64,000 nucleotides of DNA from Tildeniella nuda ZEHNDER 1965/U140 (GTDB lineage: Bacteria; Cyanobacteriota; Cyanobacteriia; Leptolyngbyales; Leptolyngbyaceae), in NCBI GenBank assembly GCA_019358895.1, contig JAHHIG010000010.1, positions 91,510 to 155,509 on the forward strand. Reading direction: 5' to 3'. The translations under genes were made by a program, and so were the position numbers. The stretch's first letter is position 1, and every line of letters starts with the position of its first letter. The notes beneath the pieces are model-generated. The model ran no database searches. It was given only the letters and a program-made list of their open reading frames with translations, and had not been told where the DNA came from. Positions 20,580 through 29,448 of this stretch are shown here, one piece after another.

Positions 20580-21122
20580 ATGTTTACGTCTACGGATTTT
20601 AACGGACTGCTTAATCAGCGTTTTTTCAATAACTTCCTGCCTGTTCCCGCTACAAACTCGTTAGCAAAGGGCATGATCACCCCTAACGTTGAGTTGCCAG
20701 ATGTGACTAATGGACGATCGGTCACGCTGACAGACTTTCGCCGTCGTAGACCCGTTGTCTTAGCGTTTACACGCATCTTTACTGAAAAGCAGTACTGCCC
20801 ATTTTGCTTTCCACACATCAAGGCACTGAATGAGCAGTATGAAGCGTTTCTCGATCGGGATGTCGAACTGTTGATGATTACCAGCACCGACCCACGACAA
20901 AGCAAAACCGTTGTGCAAGATTTGGGGTTGAAAATGCCTCTTTTGAGTGACCCAAGCTGCAAAAGCTTTCGTGCTTATCAGACAGGACAGGCACTTGGTG
21001 CACCGCTCCCCGCACAGTTTGTACTGAACAAAGTAGGGCAGTTGCGTTACAAACACCTGTTCTCGTTCTTAGACCACAACGCCAGCATAGAGTCATTGCT
21101 CAACGCGATCGATCGACTTTAA
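20580..21122 (+). CDS. AhpC/TSA-family peroxiredoxin-like protein
   Basis: 180 residues with a thioredoxin-like fold: LPDVTNGRSVTLTDFRRRRP (about 39-58), then FTEKQYCPFC (about 67-76), where the C-x-x-C sits at the peroxiredoxin active-site loop, and a conserved resolving region LLSDPSCKSFRAYQ. It may reduce peroxides or act as a thiol oxidoreductase. Peroxidatic activity is inference because the usual PxxxTxxC is replaced. Single gene, preceded by about 135 bases of regulatory space. Confidence 0.82.
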   Translation: MFTSTDFNGLLNQRFFNNFLPVPATNSLAKGMITPNVELPDVTNGRSVTLTDFRRRRPVVLAFTRIFTEKQYCPFCFPHIKALNEQYEAFLDRDVELLMITSTDPRQSKTVVQDLGLKMPLLSDPSCKSFRAYQTGQALGAPLPAQFVLNKVGQLRYKHLFSFLDHNASIESLLNAIDRL

Positions 21123-21537
21123 CTAGAACAGCAGACTTTGCTGTTGAGTCGATCGCTGCGGTTACGTATGGCGATCAACTCAACAGGTTATGTTAGTGAC
21201 GGCAAGCCTTCTAGATGAACTGCTTGAGGTAGGGTTGATCTAAGGGAACGCCAAGCTCATTTGCATGTGCAGTGAGGTGCTCCAGAGTCCAAGCCTGATT
21301 CATAGCAGTGGAGATAAGGGCGATCGCAAAACTGTTCGTCCGCGATTAGGCGGCATCCACTTCCATTGCCACTGCGATCGCGTAAGCCTTTGTTCCTCTG
21401 CTGATATGCCATTCTCGTCTGGATCTGCCGATGGATCTTCTGGACACGAATTTTCCTACGCGAACGGATAAGTGGAGCTAGAATGTGGCATTGCCATCAA
21501 TTGAACGACTGGTAATGTCCAATGCACCATTCTCACT
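21123..21537. other. Non-coding region, possibly decayed coding DNA
   Basis: 415 bases. On the minus strand a 30-codon frame at 21211-21303 (MNQAWTLEHL...) and neighbouring open stretches in other frames (for example TRSQWQWKWM) hint at a degraded gene, but nothing can be assigned. Several HIP1 sites occur. Confidence 0.35.
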
Positions 21538-22166
21538 ATGTATCCTGAGTTTAAAGATTTACCGTTTTATGACAGACCTGACCTGACTCCATACTTAATT
21601 CACTTAACTAAAAGTACCAACGAGGGCAAGAGAAAATATTCAGCATTTGATAACCTTGTCAGTATGCTCGAAACTGGAGAGATTTGGGGAAGTCAGAGAA
21701 AAGGATACATCAAAGGGAAAAATTCAGCTACTTGTTTTATGGACATACCCTTTGTTTCATTGAAGTATGTTTTGAATAAGGACAACACCGATCGGATGAA
21801 CCTCGATATGAACCATATGGTATTTTCATTACTAAGAAATATGCTTATAGTCGAGGCTGCCGTCCTGTACTTTATCTTTCACCTGATGAGGAAAAACAGC
21901 TATGTATTCCAAAGGAAGAGTTGTAGCGCGTTGTACGTTTTGAAGTGAATCAAAATGGATGGATTATTTGGTTGCATGAGCGTGAGTGGAGATCTCAGGG
22001 AGATTTTACCCTTCCAGACAATCCTTATGGAGTTTTATTGAAAGATACTAGAGATGTAGGAAGACTTCAAGAAATAATTGCAGCTAATCCAGAGAAATTC
22101 AAATCCAAACCGCGTAGTATTATTCCACTAGAAATTGTTTGTCAAGGTTTAACACATATGTGGTAA
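21538..22166 (+). pseudogene. Disrupted gene, possible abortive-infection-type protein (frameshift plus nonsense codon)
   Basis: The frame runs from ATG 21538 (MYPEFKDLPFYDRPDLTP) to about 21815 and then loses frame near 21811-21822. The correct frame continues as GIFITKKYAYSRGCRPVLYL and IPKEEL, hits TAG at 21924-21926 where a tryptophan codon TGG is expected, and resumes as RVVRFEVNQNGWIIWLHERE to the stop at 22166. Joined, it gives about 208 residues resembling proteins with a 'YGI..TK..A...G..PVLYLS' core and 'WLHEREWR' end, which I loosely associate with AbiGi-like phage-resistance proteins. Lower GC than neighbours. The function is tentative. Confidence 0.65.
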
Positions 22167-22211
22167 TTGCCGTTGGTTAAATTCATCAAAAGGATTCGAT
22201 TTTTCCTTTAC

Positions 22212-22544
22212 TCAATACAGAGCTAATACCCCAAGGTTAGGATCTTCGTGAAATTGCTTAATGTTTTTGTTGTGCGATCGCAACATCTCTTCAATCTGAT
22301 TGGTTGAGCAGTTACCACGTCGAATCCAAATAACCTTTGGCGGAAACCCTCGTAGAATATTCAACTCACTAAAATCTGAATCTCTGGTTACGACAGTGAA
22401 ATCATTCTGATTGGCGTACTCCCATAATGTATGATCGCCTGCCTGATCTAAACCAATGAAGAAAACGTGTTGAGAGGCAGGATAAAGATCCGAGAGGCGA
22501 TTGACCAACCGAGGCGATAGATTCTGATCAAACAACAATTTCAT
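22212..22544 (-). CDS. DUF5615 PIN-like toxin
   Basis: 110 residues from ATG 22544 (MKLLFDQNLSPRLVNRL). The acidic residues typical of PIN-like/Mut7-C nucleases are present: D6 after LLF, TRDSDF (about 58-63) and the basic GFPPKVIWIRRGN segment. Predicted RNase toxin of a type II TA pair. Its ATG overlaps the stop of the DUF433 gene by four bases (22541-22544), so the two are coupled. Confidence 0.88.
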   Translation of the reverse strand: MKLLFDQNLSPRLVNRLSDLYPASQHVFFIGLDQAGDHTLWEYANQNDFTVVTRDSDFSELNILRGFPPKVIWIRRGNCSTNQIEEMLRSHNKNIKQFHEDPNLGVLALY

Positions 22545-22765
22545 GCTTGAATTGTCAGCGTTTGTTGTTCCCGCTCTGCTGCATAGCTCAGACAAGCCAA
22601 GATATCCTCTTGAGTTAGATACGGAAAGTCATCTAGAACTTCCTCATACGTCATGCCTGAAGCCAGATAAGACAACACATCGTAGACTGTGATTCGCATT
22701 CCGCGAATGCAGGGTTTGCCGCCTCGCTTTCCAGGTTCGATCGTAATGATGTCTTGATATCGCAT
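22541..22765 (-). CDS. DUF433 antitoxin
   Basis: 74 residues with the family core GGKPCIRGMRITVYDVLSYL (about 15-34), a HTH-like domain, and the usual DFPYLTQEDILACLSYAAER. DUF433 proteins pair with DUF5615 toxins, as here. They bind DNA and presumably neutralise the nuclease. The gene directly follows xdhB on the same strand (19 bases). Confidence 0.9.
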   Translation of the reverse strand: MRYQDIITIEPGKRGGKPCIRGMRITVYDVLSYLASGMTYEEVLDDFPYLTQEDILACLSYAAEREQQTLTIQA

Positions 22766-22783
22766 GGTTATTCCTCACCCTGA

Positions 22784-25126
22784 CTAGATGGTTGAAAGCT
22801 GTGGATCGGGGATAGTAGCTGATTGGGTGGAGAGCGATCGCACCTGTTCGATCGCCCACAACGTCGCCTCTGGGGTTGCTGGAGCCGCAAGGTTTACAGC
22901 ATCGGCTGAGCCAAACGCTGCCACCGCCTCTCGGATCGCTTCCCGTACCGACATTGCCAGCATCAAGGGCGGTTCACCCACCGCTTTACTGCCGTAGATC
23001 ACGCCGTCCTGCGCTGCCCGTTCTAGGAGATGAACGCTGAAGTGTGCGGGGATTTCGCTGATGGTGGGAATTTTGTAGGTGCTGGGCGCATCGCTGCGGA
23101 GCCGTCCCTGTTCATCCCAGACCAGTTCTTCCATCGTCAGCCAGCCCATGCCCTGCACAAATGCGCCTTCTATTTGCCCACGATCGACCAGGGGATTCAA
23201 CGACTCGCCCACGTCATGCACGATATCCACCTGCCGGAGTTTGAAGGTGCCCGTGAAGCCATCGACCTCGACTTCGCTCACGGCGGCACCGTAGGCAAAG
23301 TAGTAAAACGGTCTACCTTTGCTTGTTACCTCATCCCAATAGATGTGCGGTGTGCGGTAATAGCCCGTGGCAGAGAGGCTGACGCGATCGTCATACGCCT
23401 GCCTCACCACATCAAGGAAGGCAATGCGGACTTTGGGATAGGTTTGGCAGAAAATCCAATCGTCTTCAAACACCAGATCTTCGGCTGCGTCCAGGTTCAT
23501 CATTCTTGCGGCGACAGGAGACAGACGCGCTTTGATGGTTTCACACGCATCTTTTACCGCCTGCCCGTTGAGGTCTGACCCGCTGGAGGCTGCTGTGGCG
23601 GAAGTGTTGGGCACTTTGTCGGTGCTGGTGGGCATCAGGCGAAACCTATCCACACTCACGCCCAAAGCGCTGGCTGCCACTTGCAGCATTTTGGTGTGGA
23701 GTCCCTGCCCCATCTCAGTGCCGCCGTGGTTAAGCTGAATGCTGCCATCGGTGTAAATGAGCAGGAGCGCGCCTGCTTGGTTGTAGTGGGTTTTGTTGAA
23801 CGAGATGCCGAATTTGACGGGCGTGATGGCTAAGCCGCGTTTGGTATGGGGATGGGTGCGATTGAAGTCGGCGATCGCCCCTTGCCGCGCTGCAAACTTG
23901 GCGTTGGTCTTTGCCTCTTGCCAGACGCGATCGAGGCGATTGTCGTAAATTTCCTGCCCATAATGAGTGGTGTTGGTGTCGCCAGTCCCATGATAAAAGT
24001 TGCGTTCGCGCACCACATTAGGCGGCAGGTTGAGAGCACGGGCAACGCGATCGATCACTTCTTCGATCACAATCATGCCTTGAGGTCCGCCAAACCCTCG
24101 GAACGCTGTATTCGACACCCGATTGGTGTTCGCAATGAGTCCCGTTACTTTGAGATGGGGAATGTAGTAGGCGTTATCCACATGGAGCATGGCGCGGAGC
24201 AGCACCGGGGGCGACAGATCCAGACTCCAACCGCCATCGGCATAGAGGGAGACATCCAGCGCCGTCAGCATCCCTTCGTTTGTAAAGCCGACCTTGTATT
24301 GACCAAGAAAGCCGTGGCGTTTGCCTGTGAGCGTCATATCGTGGCTGCGCTTGAGCTTCACGCGCACGGGACGACCTGTTTTGTGAGCCGCGATCGCAGC
24401 AACCGACGCGTAGGGGTTCGCTTGGGATTCCTTGCCGCCAAAGCCGCCGCCCATCCGTAAACATGTCACCGTCACCTGATTGCTGTTAATGCCCAGTACC
24501 CGTGCCACGATGACCTGCGTTTCGGCGGGATGCTGGGTTGAGGCATAAACCTGATAATGTCCTTCGCCATCGGGTATCACCCAACTTGCCTGGGTTTCCA
24601 GATAAAAGTGATCCTGCCCGTTCATCTCGATTTCGCCATCGAGAGAGCGATCGGCTGCATTCAATGCGGCAGTCACATCCCCCTGCCGCATCACCTGTGG
24701 CTGGTTGTGGAAGCTCTCGGCGGCGATCGCGGCTTTAATACTTAAGACTGGTTCCAACGGTTCATAGGTCACGACAACTTTTTCAGCTCCCAATCGAGCC
24801 GCATCGTCCGTTTCGCCCACCACCCACACGATCGCCTGTCCGTAGTAGCTCACCGCTTCTGTGGGAAACAACTCCTCATCCCGCACGATCACGCCCGTAT
24901 CGTTTTTGCCGGGAACATCGTCGGCAGTCAGTACGGTGACGACTCCTTCCACCGTTGCAGCACCGGAGACATCAATCCCCGTAATTCTGGCGTGGGCGTA
25001 GGGAGCAACCACAGGATACACCGACAGCATCCCCGCAGGCTGACGCTGATCGTCGGTATAGACCGCTTTCCCGCTGACGTGGTAAACAGCGCTTTCATGC
25101 TTCGAGGGTTTGCCCACTACGTTCAT
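22784..25126 (-). CDS. xdhB: Xanthine dehydrogenase molybdopterin-binding subunit
   Basis: 780 residues. The large subunit binds the molybdenum cofactor and oxidises hypoxanthine/xanthine to urate during purine use. Start at ATG 25126 (MNVVGKPSKHESAVYHVSGK) with GAGGTGA five bases upstream. The frame could extend to 25186. Visible: GKAVYTDDQ near the N-terminus, RMGGGFGGKESQ, the NTAFRGFGGPQG loop and the GGTEMGQGLHTK segment, and the late EPPLMLAMSVREAIREAV with the catalytic-region glutamate in GEPPL. It is separated from xdhA by a TA pair and a small gene on the same strand. Full length. Confidence 0.95.
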   Translation of the reverse strand: MNVVGKPSKHESAVYHVSGKAVYTDDQRQPAGMLSVYPVVAPYAHARITGIDVSGAATVEGVVTVLTADDVPGKNDTGVIVRDEELFPTEAVSYYGQAIVWVVGETDDAARLGAEKVVVTYEPLEPVLSIKAAIAAESFHNQPQVMRQGDVTAALNAADRSLDGEIEMNGQDHFYLETQASWVIPDGEGHYQVYASTQHPAETQVIVARVLGINSNQVTVTCLRMGGGFGGKESQANPYASVAAIAAHKTGRPVRVKLKRSHDMTLTGKRHGFLGQYKVGFTNEGMLTALDVSLYADGGWSLDLSPPVLLRAMLHVDNAYYIPHLKVTGLIANTNRVSNTAFRGFGGPQGMIVIEEVIDRVARALNLPPNVVRERNFYHGTGDTNTTHYGQEIYDNRLDRVWQEAKTNAKFAARQGAIADFNRTHPHTKRGLAITPVKFGISFNKTHYNQAGALLLIYTDGSIQLNHGGTEMGQGLHTKMLQVAASALGVSVDRFRLMPTSTDKVPNTSATAASSGSDLNGQAVKDACETIKARLSPVAARMMNLDAAEDLVFEDDWIFCQTYPKVRIAFLDVVRQAYDDRVSLSATGYYRTPHIYWDEVTSKGRPFYYFAYGAAVSEVEVDGFTGTFKLRQVDIVHDVGESLNPLVDRGQIEGAFVQGMGWLTMEELVWDEQGRLRSDAPSTYKIPTISEIPAHFSVHLLERAAQDGVIYGSKAVGEPPLMLAMSVREAIREAVAAFGSADAVNLAAPATPEATLWAIEQVRSLSTQSATIPDPQLSTI

Positions 25127-25167
25127 TTCGTCACCTCTACTTGTTAAACCTGCTGTAAAATCCGTCT

Positions 25168-25464
25168 TTAAACTCGTGACTGCCATGCTTTCGGATCGCG
25201 CCTACCATGAAAAATTGCGGTTACAATGACTCGGCTAGATACAATCCGATAGTACACAGCATACGGAAAGCGCTTTACGACTGCCCGCCGCACATCTCGG
25301 TACACAATTGCATACGATTCTGGCATCAAACAAATGCGGTTAGTGACCTCATCAATACAGTCTAGAAACTCATCTCCAAGCCCTGGTTGTTGGCTTTCGT
25401 ACCAATCGTATGCCTCGTTAAGCTCATTCCGAACCTGTGGACGAAAGACTAAGACATCGTTCAT
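25168..25464 (-). CDS. RelE/ParE family toxin
   Basis: 98 residues: VRNELNEAYDWYESQQPGLG (about 11-30), VYRDVRRAVVKRFPYAVYYRI (about 54-74), and the closing VTAIFHGRRDPKAW strand. This is the ParE/RelE pattern for toxins acting on gyrase or ribosome-bound mRNA. Which one cannot be told. It follows the antitoxin gene with a four-base overlap (25461-25464) and lies between xdhA and xdhB. Confidence 0.9.
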   Translation of the reverse strand: MNDVLVFRPQVRNELNEAYDWYESQQPGLGDEFLDCIDEVTNRICLMPESYAIVYRDVRRAVVKRFPYAVYYRIVSSRVIVTAIFHGRRDPKAWQSRV

Positions 25465-25685
25465 TGCCGTCTCTTAATCGATGCTTTGACTTCTTCCCAG
25501 GACAGACTATTGTCTGGATTCATTTCAAAGTCTTTGATCCGGGCATCAAGCTCTCTCTCCTGTGCTTCTGTTAGCTCAGGATAAGCTTGCTCAGCGGCAA
25601 TACTATCCCAAATTGCTTGTACCAGAAAAAGTCTATCCTCAATACTGAGAGAGGCAATTTCGTTGAGCGTTGCTGTAATATCCAT
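25461..25685 (-). CDS. Addiction-module antitoxin (TIGR02574 type)
   Basis: 74 residues: an N-terminal helix (LNEIASLSIEDRLFLVQAIWDSI) and an acidic middle with the common LSWEEVKASIKRR end. This layout is that of the short Phd/addiction-module antitoxins that precede RelE/ParE toxins. It starts 41 bases after the unknown 94-residue gene and overlaps the toxin by four bases. Confidence 0.9.
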   Translation of the reverse strand: MDITATLNEIASLSIEDRLFLVQAIWDSIAAEQAYPELTEAQERELDARIKDFEMNPDNSLSWEEVKASIKRRQ

Positions 25686-25726
25686 CTTAAAAAACCTGAG
25701 TTGAGATTGATCACTAAGTTTCTTGT

Positions 25727-26011
25727 CTAATTTTCTTGAATGTAGCGAACGGGATTCTGCCCATCAAATTGAATGCTGCAATTTATGATGTGTCCGTCCA
25801 AAAATTTTACAATGAGTCTGCCATCTTTTCGATAACTTGAGTTTCGATCAAAGACACCCTCAATCATTTGTATACCTGCAAAATTTACAACCTGGATAGG
25901 TGTAATTTGCTGAACTTTATCATCCGAGATAACCCAAACTGGAGATTCAGATTTGGCAAGCAAATCTAGCAGGTTATCGTTTGTTCGGACTTGAAGTATT
26001 AGTTTAGACAT
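25727..26011 (-). CDS. Small unknown protein between xdhA and the TA pair
   Basis: 94 residues from ATG 26011 (MSKLILQVRTNDNLLDLL). The frame could reach 26041, overlapping xdhA. It begins 2 bases downstream of the xdhA stop, so translation is likely coupled. I recognise no domain. The sequence is beta-rich with a central hydrophobic VWVISDD and an IIEGVFDRNSSYRKDG-like hairpin, more like a small accessory or phage-type fold than an enzyme. No clear homologue in mind. Confidence 0.6.
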   Translation of the reverse strand: MSKLILQVRTNDNLLDLLAKSESPVWVISDDKVQQITPIQVVNFAGIQMIEGVFDRNSSYRKDGRLIVKFLDGHIINCSIQFDGQNPVRYIQEN

Positions 26012-26013
26012 AC

Positions 26014-27435
26014 TTATTTGAGGCAACTGAACGACTGGCATTCCACAAAAAACTTTTCAAAGAGATTGGCAATTAACAGTTTGCGATAGTCGGCGCTGCC
26101 TCGCAGATCGGTTAGGGGTGTGAAGGCTGATCTGAGAGTCGGTTTGATTTGCTGGATGGTTTCCAGCGTCCAGGGTTGCCCGATGAGCATGGCTTCAACC
26201 GCGATCGCCCGTACTGGAGTTGCCGCTACGCCCCCATAGGCAAGGCGGGCATGCACAATGCGATCGCTGGCATCCAGATCGATCGTAAACGCGGCTGCAA
26301 CGATGCTGATGTCATCCGTGCCCCGTTTGCCAATTTTGTATGACTGGCTGAGACGACGCACGGCACCGGACGCGATCGCCCTTGGTATCGTTACTGACAC
26401 AATCACCTCTTCCGGTTTGAGATCGGTCTGACGGTAGCCTTTGAAGAATTTTGCTAACAGGACGGTGCGGGTTTCGGTGGCGCTGGCGATCGTAATCTCC
26501 GCATCCAGTGACAGGAGAACGGGGGGCAGGTCGCCGATCGGGGACGCGGTGCCCAAATTGCCGCCCAGCGTCGCTCGATTGCGGATTTGTCGTGCCGCGA
26601 ACCAATGCAGCATTTCATCCAGGCTGGGAAAGATGCCGTGTAGATTGGTTTCGATGTGGCTCAGAGGCACGGCTGCGCCGATCGTCACTGCCTCTGGGGT
26701 TTGCTCCACGCGCTTGAGTTCTGCCACCGCTTCAAGCGACACCATCACCGGAAAGTGTTGGCGACGATGGGTGAGTTCCAGCCCTAAGTCGGTGGCACCT
26801 GCGACCAGCGTGGCGTTTGGATGCTGCTGGAGCAAGGTCAGAACCTCACTTAGCTGAGTGGGACGGTAAAACTGTTGCTCGTTGTCGCTGTAATTCAGTG
26901 GGGTAGCATCGATCGCGGCTTGGGTCAATTGTGTTGCAAAGCTATCATCCAGTAAGTCGGGCAGGGCATCATTCACCAACGCAGCCGCGCGACGAATGGA
27001 GAGATAGCCCGTACAGCGACACAGATTGCCTTCCACAGAGAAAGCGTCCACGGCGCGATCGTAATATGCCGTAAACAGACTCATGATAAACCCCGGCGTA
27101 CAGTAGCCGCATTGGGAACCCAGCGTTTCGACCATTGCCGCCTGTACGGGATGCAGTGCCCCGTTTGCGACCCCTTCCACCGTGATGATCGCCCGTCCCG
27201 CTACGGATGCCAGGGGAATCAAGCAGCTATTCATCGCCTGATAGTGGGGTTTGCCATCGGCACCTTCAGCGACGATCGCCACGGTACATGCCCCACAGTC
27301 GCCATCCGCGCAGCCCTCTTTCGTCCCCACGCGACTGCTGTTACGTAGATATTCCAGCAGCGTCATGGTAGGAGACACGTCTTTAAGGCGGACAGCGTCA
27401 CCATTAATGGTCAACGTTAAAGTCACATCTGACAT
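26014..27435 (-). CDS. xdhA: Xanthine dehydrogenase FAD/[2Fe-2S] subunit
   Basis: 473 residues combining the N-terminal ferredoxin (cluster I in CADGDCGACTV, about 42-52) and the helical [2Fe-2S] domain (CGYCTPGF and CRCTGY, cluster II) with the FAD-binding domain (VAGATDLGLEL, about 207-217). It passes electrons from the molybdenum subunit to the FAD and NAD+. The C-terminal CQSFSCLK is unusual. Probable promoter at 27436-27760. Co-directional with xdhB, with other genes between them. Confidence 0.95.
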   Translation of the reverse strand: MSDVTLTLTINGDAVRLKDVSPTMTLLEYLRNSSRVGTKEGCADGDCGACTVAIVAEGADGKPHYQAMNSCLIPLASVAGRAIITVEGVANGALHPVQAAMVETLGSQCGYCTPGFIMSLFTAYYDRAVDAFSVEGNLCRCTGYLSIRRAAALVNDALPDLLDDSFATQLTQAAIDATPLNYSDNEQQFYRPTQLSEVLTLLQQHPNATLVAGATDLGLELTHRRQHFPVMVSLEAVAELKRVEQTPEAVTIGAAVPLSHIETNLHGIFPSLDEMLHWFAARQIRNRATLGGNLGTASPIGDLPPVLLSLDAEITIASATETRTVLLAKFFKGYRQTDLKPEEVIVSVTIPRAIASGAVRRLSQSYKIGKRGTDDISIVAAAFTIDLDASDRIVHARLAYGGVAATPVRAIAVEAMLIGQPWTLETIQQIKPTLRSAFTPLTDLRGSADYRKLLIANLFEKFFVECQSFSCLK

Positions 27436-27760
27436 GGGCGTTCTTTCGTTGCGTTAACTAAAATTGTCTCTACTTTCACAGTCTTGCTGATTAAGAGTAT
27501 GAAAAAGCGATATAGATCCCCGACTTCTTTGGGCAATCCTGATTGGATTGGCTGAATCGGATTCAGAAGTCGGGGATCTGGCAAGCATCATCTCTTTATC
27601 TAGCAACGCTTCTTTTATTACTGTGTCAGGTGTGGCATGACTTGATTGTTAACTTAGAGACGTTATGGCATGTGTAAGAAATGTTTCTAAGGATTACGGT
27701 TGCTCAACCCAGGCATCTCAAAACCTCATTATGCTGGAGAAGACAGGAAAGGGGATACGC
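27436..27760. other. Divergent control region of xdhA and the TIGR04168 gene
   Basis: 325 bases with no gene. It holds a long inverted repeat (27514-27579) and the two divergent promoters. The plus-strand frame between 27665 and 27761 is likely leader. Confidence 0.5.
27514..27579. repeat. Inverted repeat with 15-bp perfect arms
   Basis: AGATCCCCGACTTCT (27514-27528) and its exact reverse complement AGAAGTCGGGGATCT (27565-27579), with a 36-base loop. The GATCCCCGACTTC arm is a dispersed palindrome common in cyanobacterial intergenic DNA. No target duplication is obvious. Confidence 0.8.
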
Positions 27761-28765
27761 ATGACTGAGCCGCCACACGATCAAACCTCACAGGTACAAC
27801 AACTACCAACGCAAAAAACACCAACGATCGCACCCCTAACAACGATAACGATTGCCGTGATTGGCGATGTCCACGATCGCTGGGATGCCGATGATGCGAT
27901 CGCGCTCAAGCATTTAGGGGTGGATCTGGTGCTACTGGTCGGCGATTTTGGCAACGAATCGGTTAACGTTGTGCGATCGATCGCGGCACTAGATATTCCC
28001 AAAGCAGCGATTTTGGGCAATCACGATGCCTGGTACAGCGCGACAGAATGGGGCATTAAGAAATGTCCCTACGATCGCACGCAGGAAGACCGGGTACAGC
28101 AACAGTTGGATTTACTGGGAGAGGCGCACGTTGGCTACGGCAAACTCGATTTCCCAGCCTTCAATCTAACGGTTGTGGGGGCGCGTCCCTTTAGCTGGGG
28201 CGGGTCAGAATGGAAGAATACGGATAGTTTTTATCGATCGCGCTACGGCATCACCAGCTTTGCCGAATCCACCGAACGAATTGTAGAAGCCGCCAGTAGT
28301 AGTGCTTGCGACACCGTGATTTTTCTGGGGCACTGCGGTCCTAAAGGGTTGGGCGATCGCGCCGAAGATATCTGTGGCAGAGATTGGAGTCCTCCGGGTG
28401 GCGATCATGGCGATCCAGATTTTGCGGAGGCGATCGAGGCAACCCGTAAGTTAGGCAAAACGATTCCCTTAGTCACCTTTGGGCACATGCACCATCAGTT
28501 GCGCCACACCAAACAGCACCAGCGCGTCTCGATCGTCGATCGGGATGGCACCATTTACCTTAACGCTGCCAACGTCCCCCGCATCGTGAAGACGGACACC
28601 GATTGTCACCGCAATTTCTCGCTGGTCTCGCTTCAAAATGGGATTGTAACGAAGGCATCCCTTGTTTGGCTAAATCAAGGGATGACCCCGATTTCAGAAA
28701 CGGTACTTTATCAGGATGAAACGTTCTCTAGTAAACCTCATCAAGGGCGTGAAGCGATCGTGTAG
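27761..28765 (+). CDS. TIGR04168 family metallophosphoesterase
   Basis: 334 residues from ATG 27761, with AAAGGGG eight bases upstream (a longer frame to 27665 exists). Calcineurin-like fold: IGDVHDRWD (about 30-38), VGDFGNE, GNHDAWY, and GHMHHQLRH, giving the dimetal ligands D/H/D/N/H/H. This family is found in cyanobacteria and plants. The substrate is unknown. The BrnTA pair follows 12 bases later. Confidence 0.9.
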   Translation: MTEPPHDQTSQVQQLPTQKTPTIAPLTTITIAVIGDVHDRWDADDAIALKHLGVDLVLLVGDFGNESVNVVRSIAALDIPKAAILGNHDAWYSATEWGIKKCPYDRTQEDRVQQQLDLLGEAHVGYGKLDFPAFNLTVVGARPFSWGGSEWKNTDSFYRSRYGITSFAESTERIVEAASSSACDTVIFLGHCGPKGLGDRAEDICGRDWSPPGGDHGDPDFAEAIEATRKLGKTIPLVTFGHMHHQLRHTKQHQRVSIVDRDGTIYLNAANVPRIVKTDTDCHRNFSLVSLQNGIVTKASLVWLNQGMTPISETVLYQDETFSSKPHQGREAIV

Positions 28766-28777
28766 TTTATCAAATCT

Positions 28778-29053
28778 ATGTTGTTTGATTGGGACAAAGA
28801 AAAAGCTAGAAGCAACCTGAGCAAGCATGGTGTTTCTTTCGATGAAGCTACTTCTGTCTTTGATGATCCACTATTTTTAACCTTTGCCGATCAGGTACAC
28901 TCCCTGCAAAAGCGCCGTTTCATTATCATGGGAGAATCAGCCAAAGGGCGATTGCTAGTAGTTGCTTACACTGACCGTGCAGGCATTACACGCCTCATTA
29001 ATGCCCGTCCAGTTACCCGTAAGGAACGTAAAGCCTATGAGTCAGATCTCTGA
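28778..29053 (+). CDS. brnT: BrnT family toxin
   Basis: 91 residues: FDWDKEKARSNLSKHGVSF (about 3-21), a DPLF loop, RRFIIMGESAKGRLLVVAY and RLINARPVTRKERKAYE, the classic BrnT RNase pattern (RelE-like fold). It starts 12 bases after the preceding gene and overlaps brnA by 17 bases. Confidence 0.95.
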   Translation: MLFDWDKEKARSNLSKHGVSFDEATSVFDDPLFLTFADQVHSLQKRRFIIMGESAKGRLLVVAYTDRAGITRLINARPVTRKERKAYESDL

Positions 29054-29282
29054 AATGGATGACGATTTACGTCCTGAATACGACTTTACTCAACTTCCGG
29101 TTGTTGCCCGTGGTCAAGGACGCAAGCAAACCGCCCTTATGGTTCAGCTAGAGCCTGATGTCGCAGCCATGTTTCCAGATGCTGGTGCAGTCAATGAAGG
29201 GTTGCGTCTCTTGATGAGATTGATTCAGCAGCCACCATCCCAGCCAGATGTACAGGCTCTAACGACATCAAAAGAGGTGTAG
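29037..29282 (+). CDS. brnA: BrnA family antitoxin
   Basis: 81 residues starting at ATG 29037 (MSQISEMDDDLRPEYDF) inside the end of brnT. Contains the N-terminal DDDLRPEYDFTQL toxin-neutralising segment and a short C-terminal ribbon-helix-helix (ALMVQLEPDVAAMFPDAGAVNEGLR). It represses its own operon in known cases. The frame is also open upstream to 28962. Confidence 0.92.
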   Translation: MSQISEMDDDLRPEYDFTQLPVVARGQGRKQTALMVQLEPDVAAMFPDAGAVNEGLRLLMRLIQQPPSQPDVQALTTSKEV

Positions 29283-29448
29283 CTATGAGCCTCATGAATT
29301 TAGAAGGATAACCTGATATTCCTGGTATGTCCTGCTGATGAGTCATGGTTGAGCGTTAGCGGTCTTTCCTGCTGCTGCACACAACGGATACTGAAACCCG
29401 ATCGTTCCTCTCCTACAATACGGACGATCGCTCACGTTCAAATAGCCC

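Noticed and set aside
23846..24460. Plus-strand frame of 204 codons
   Set aside because: Antisense shadow of xdhB. The xdhB motifs continue unbroken on the other strand.
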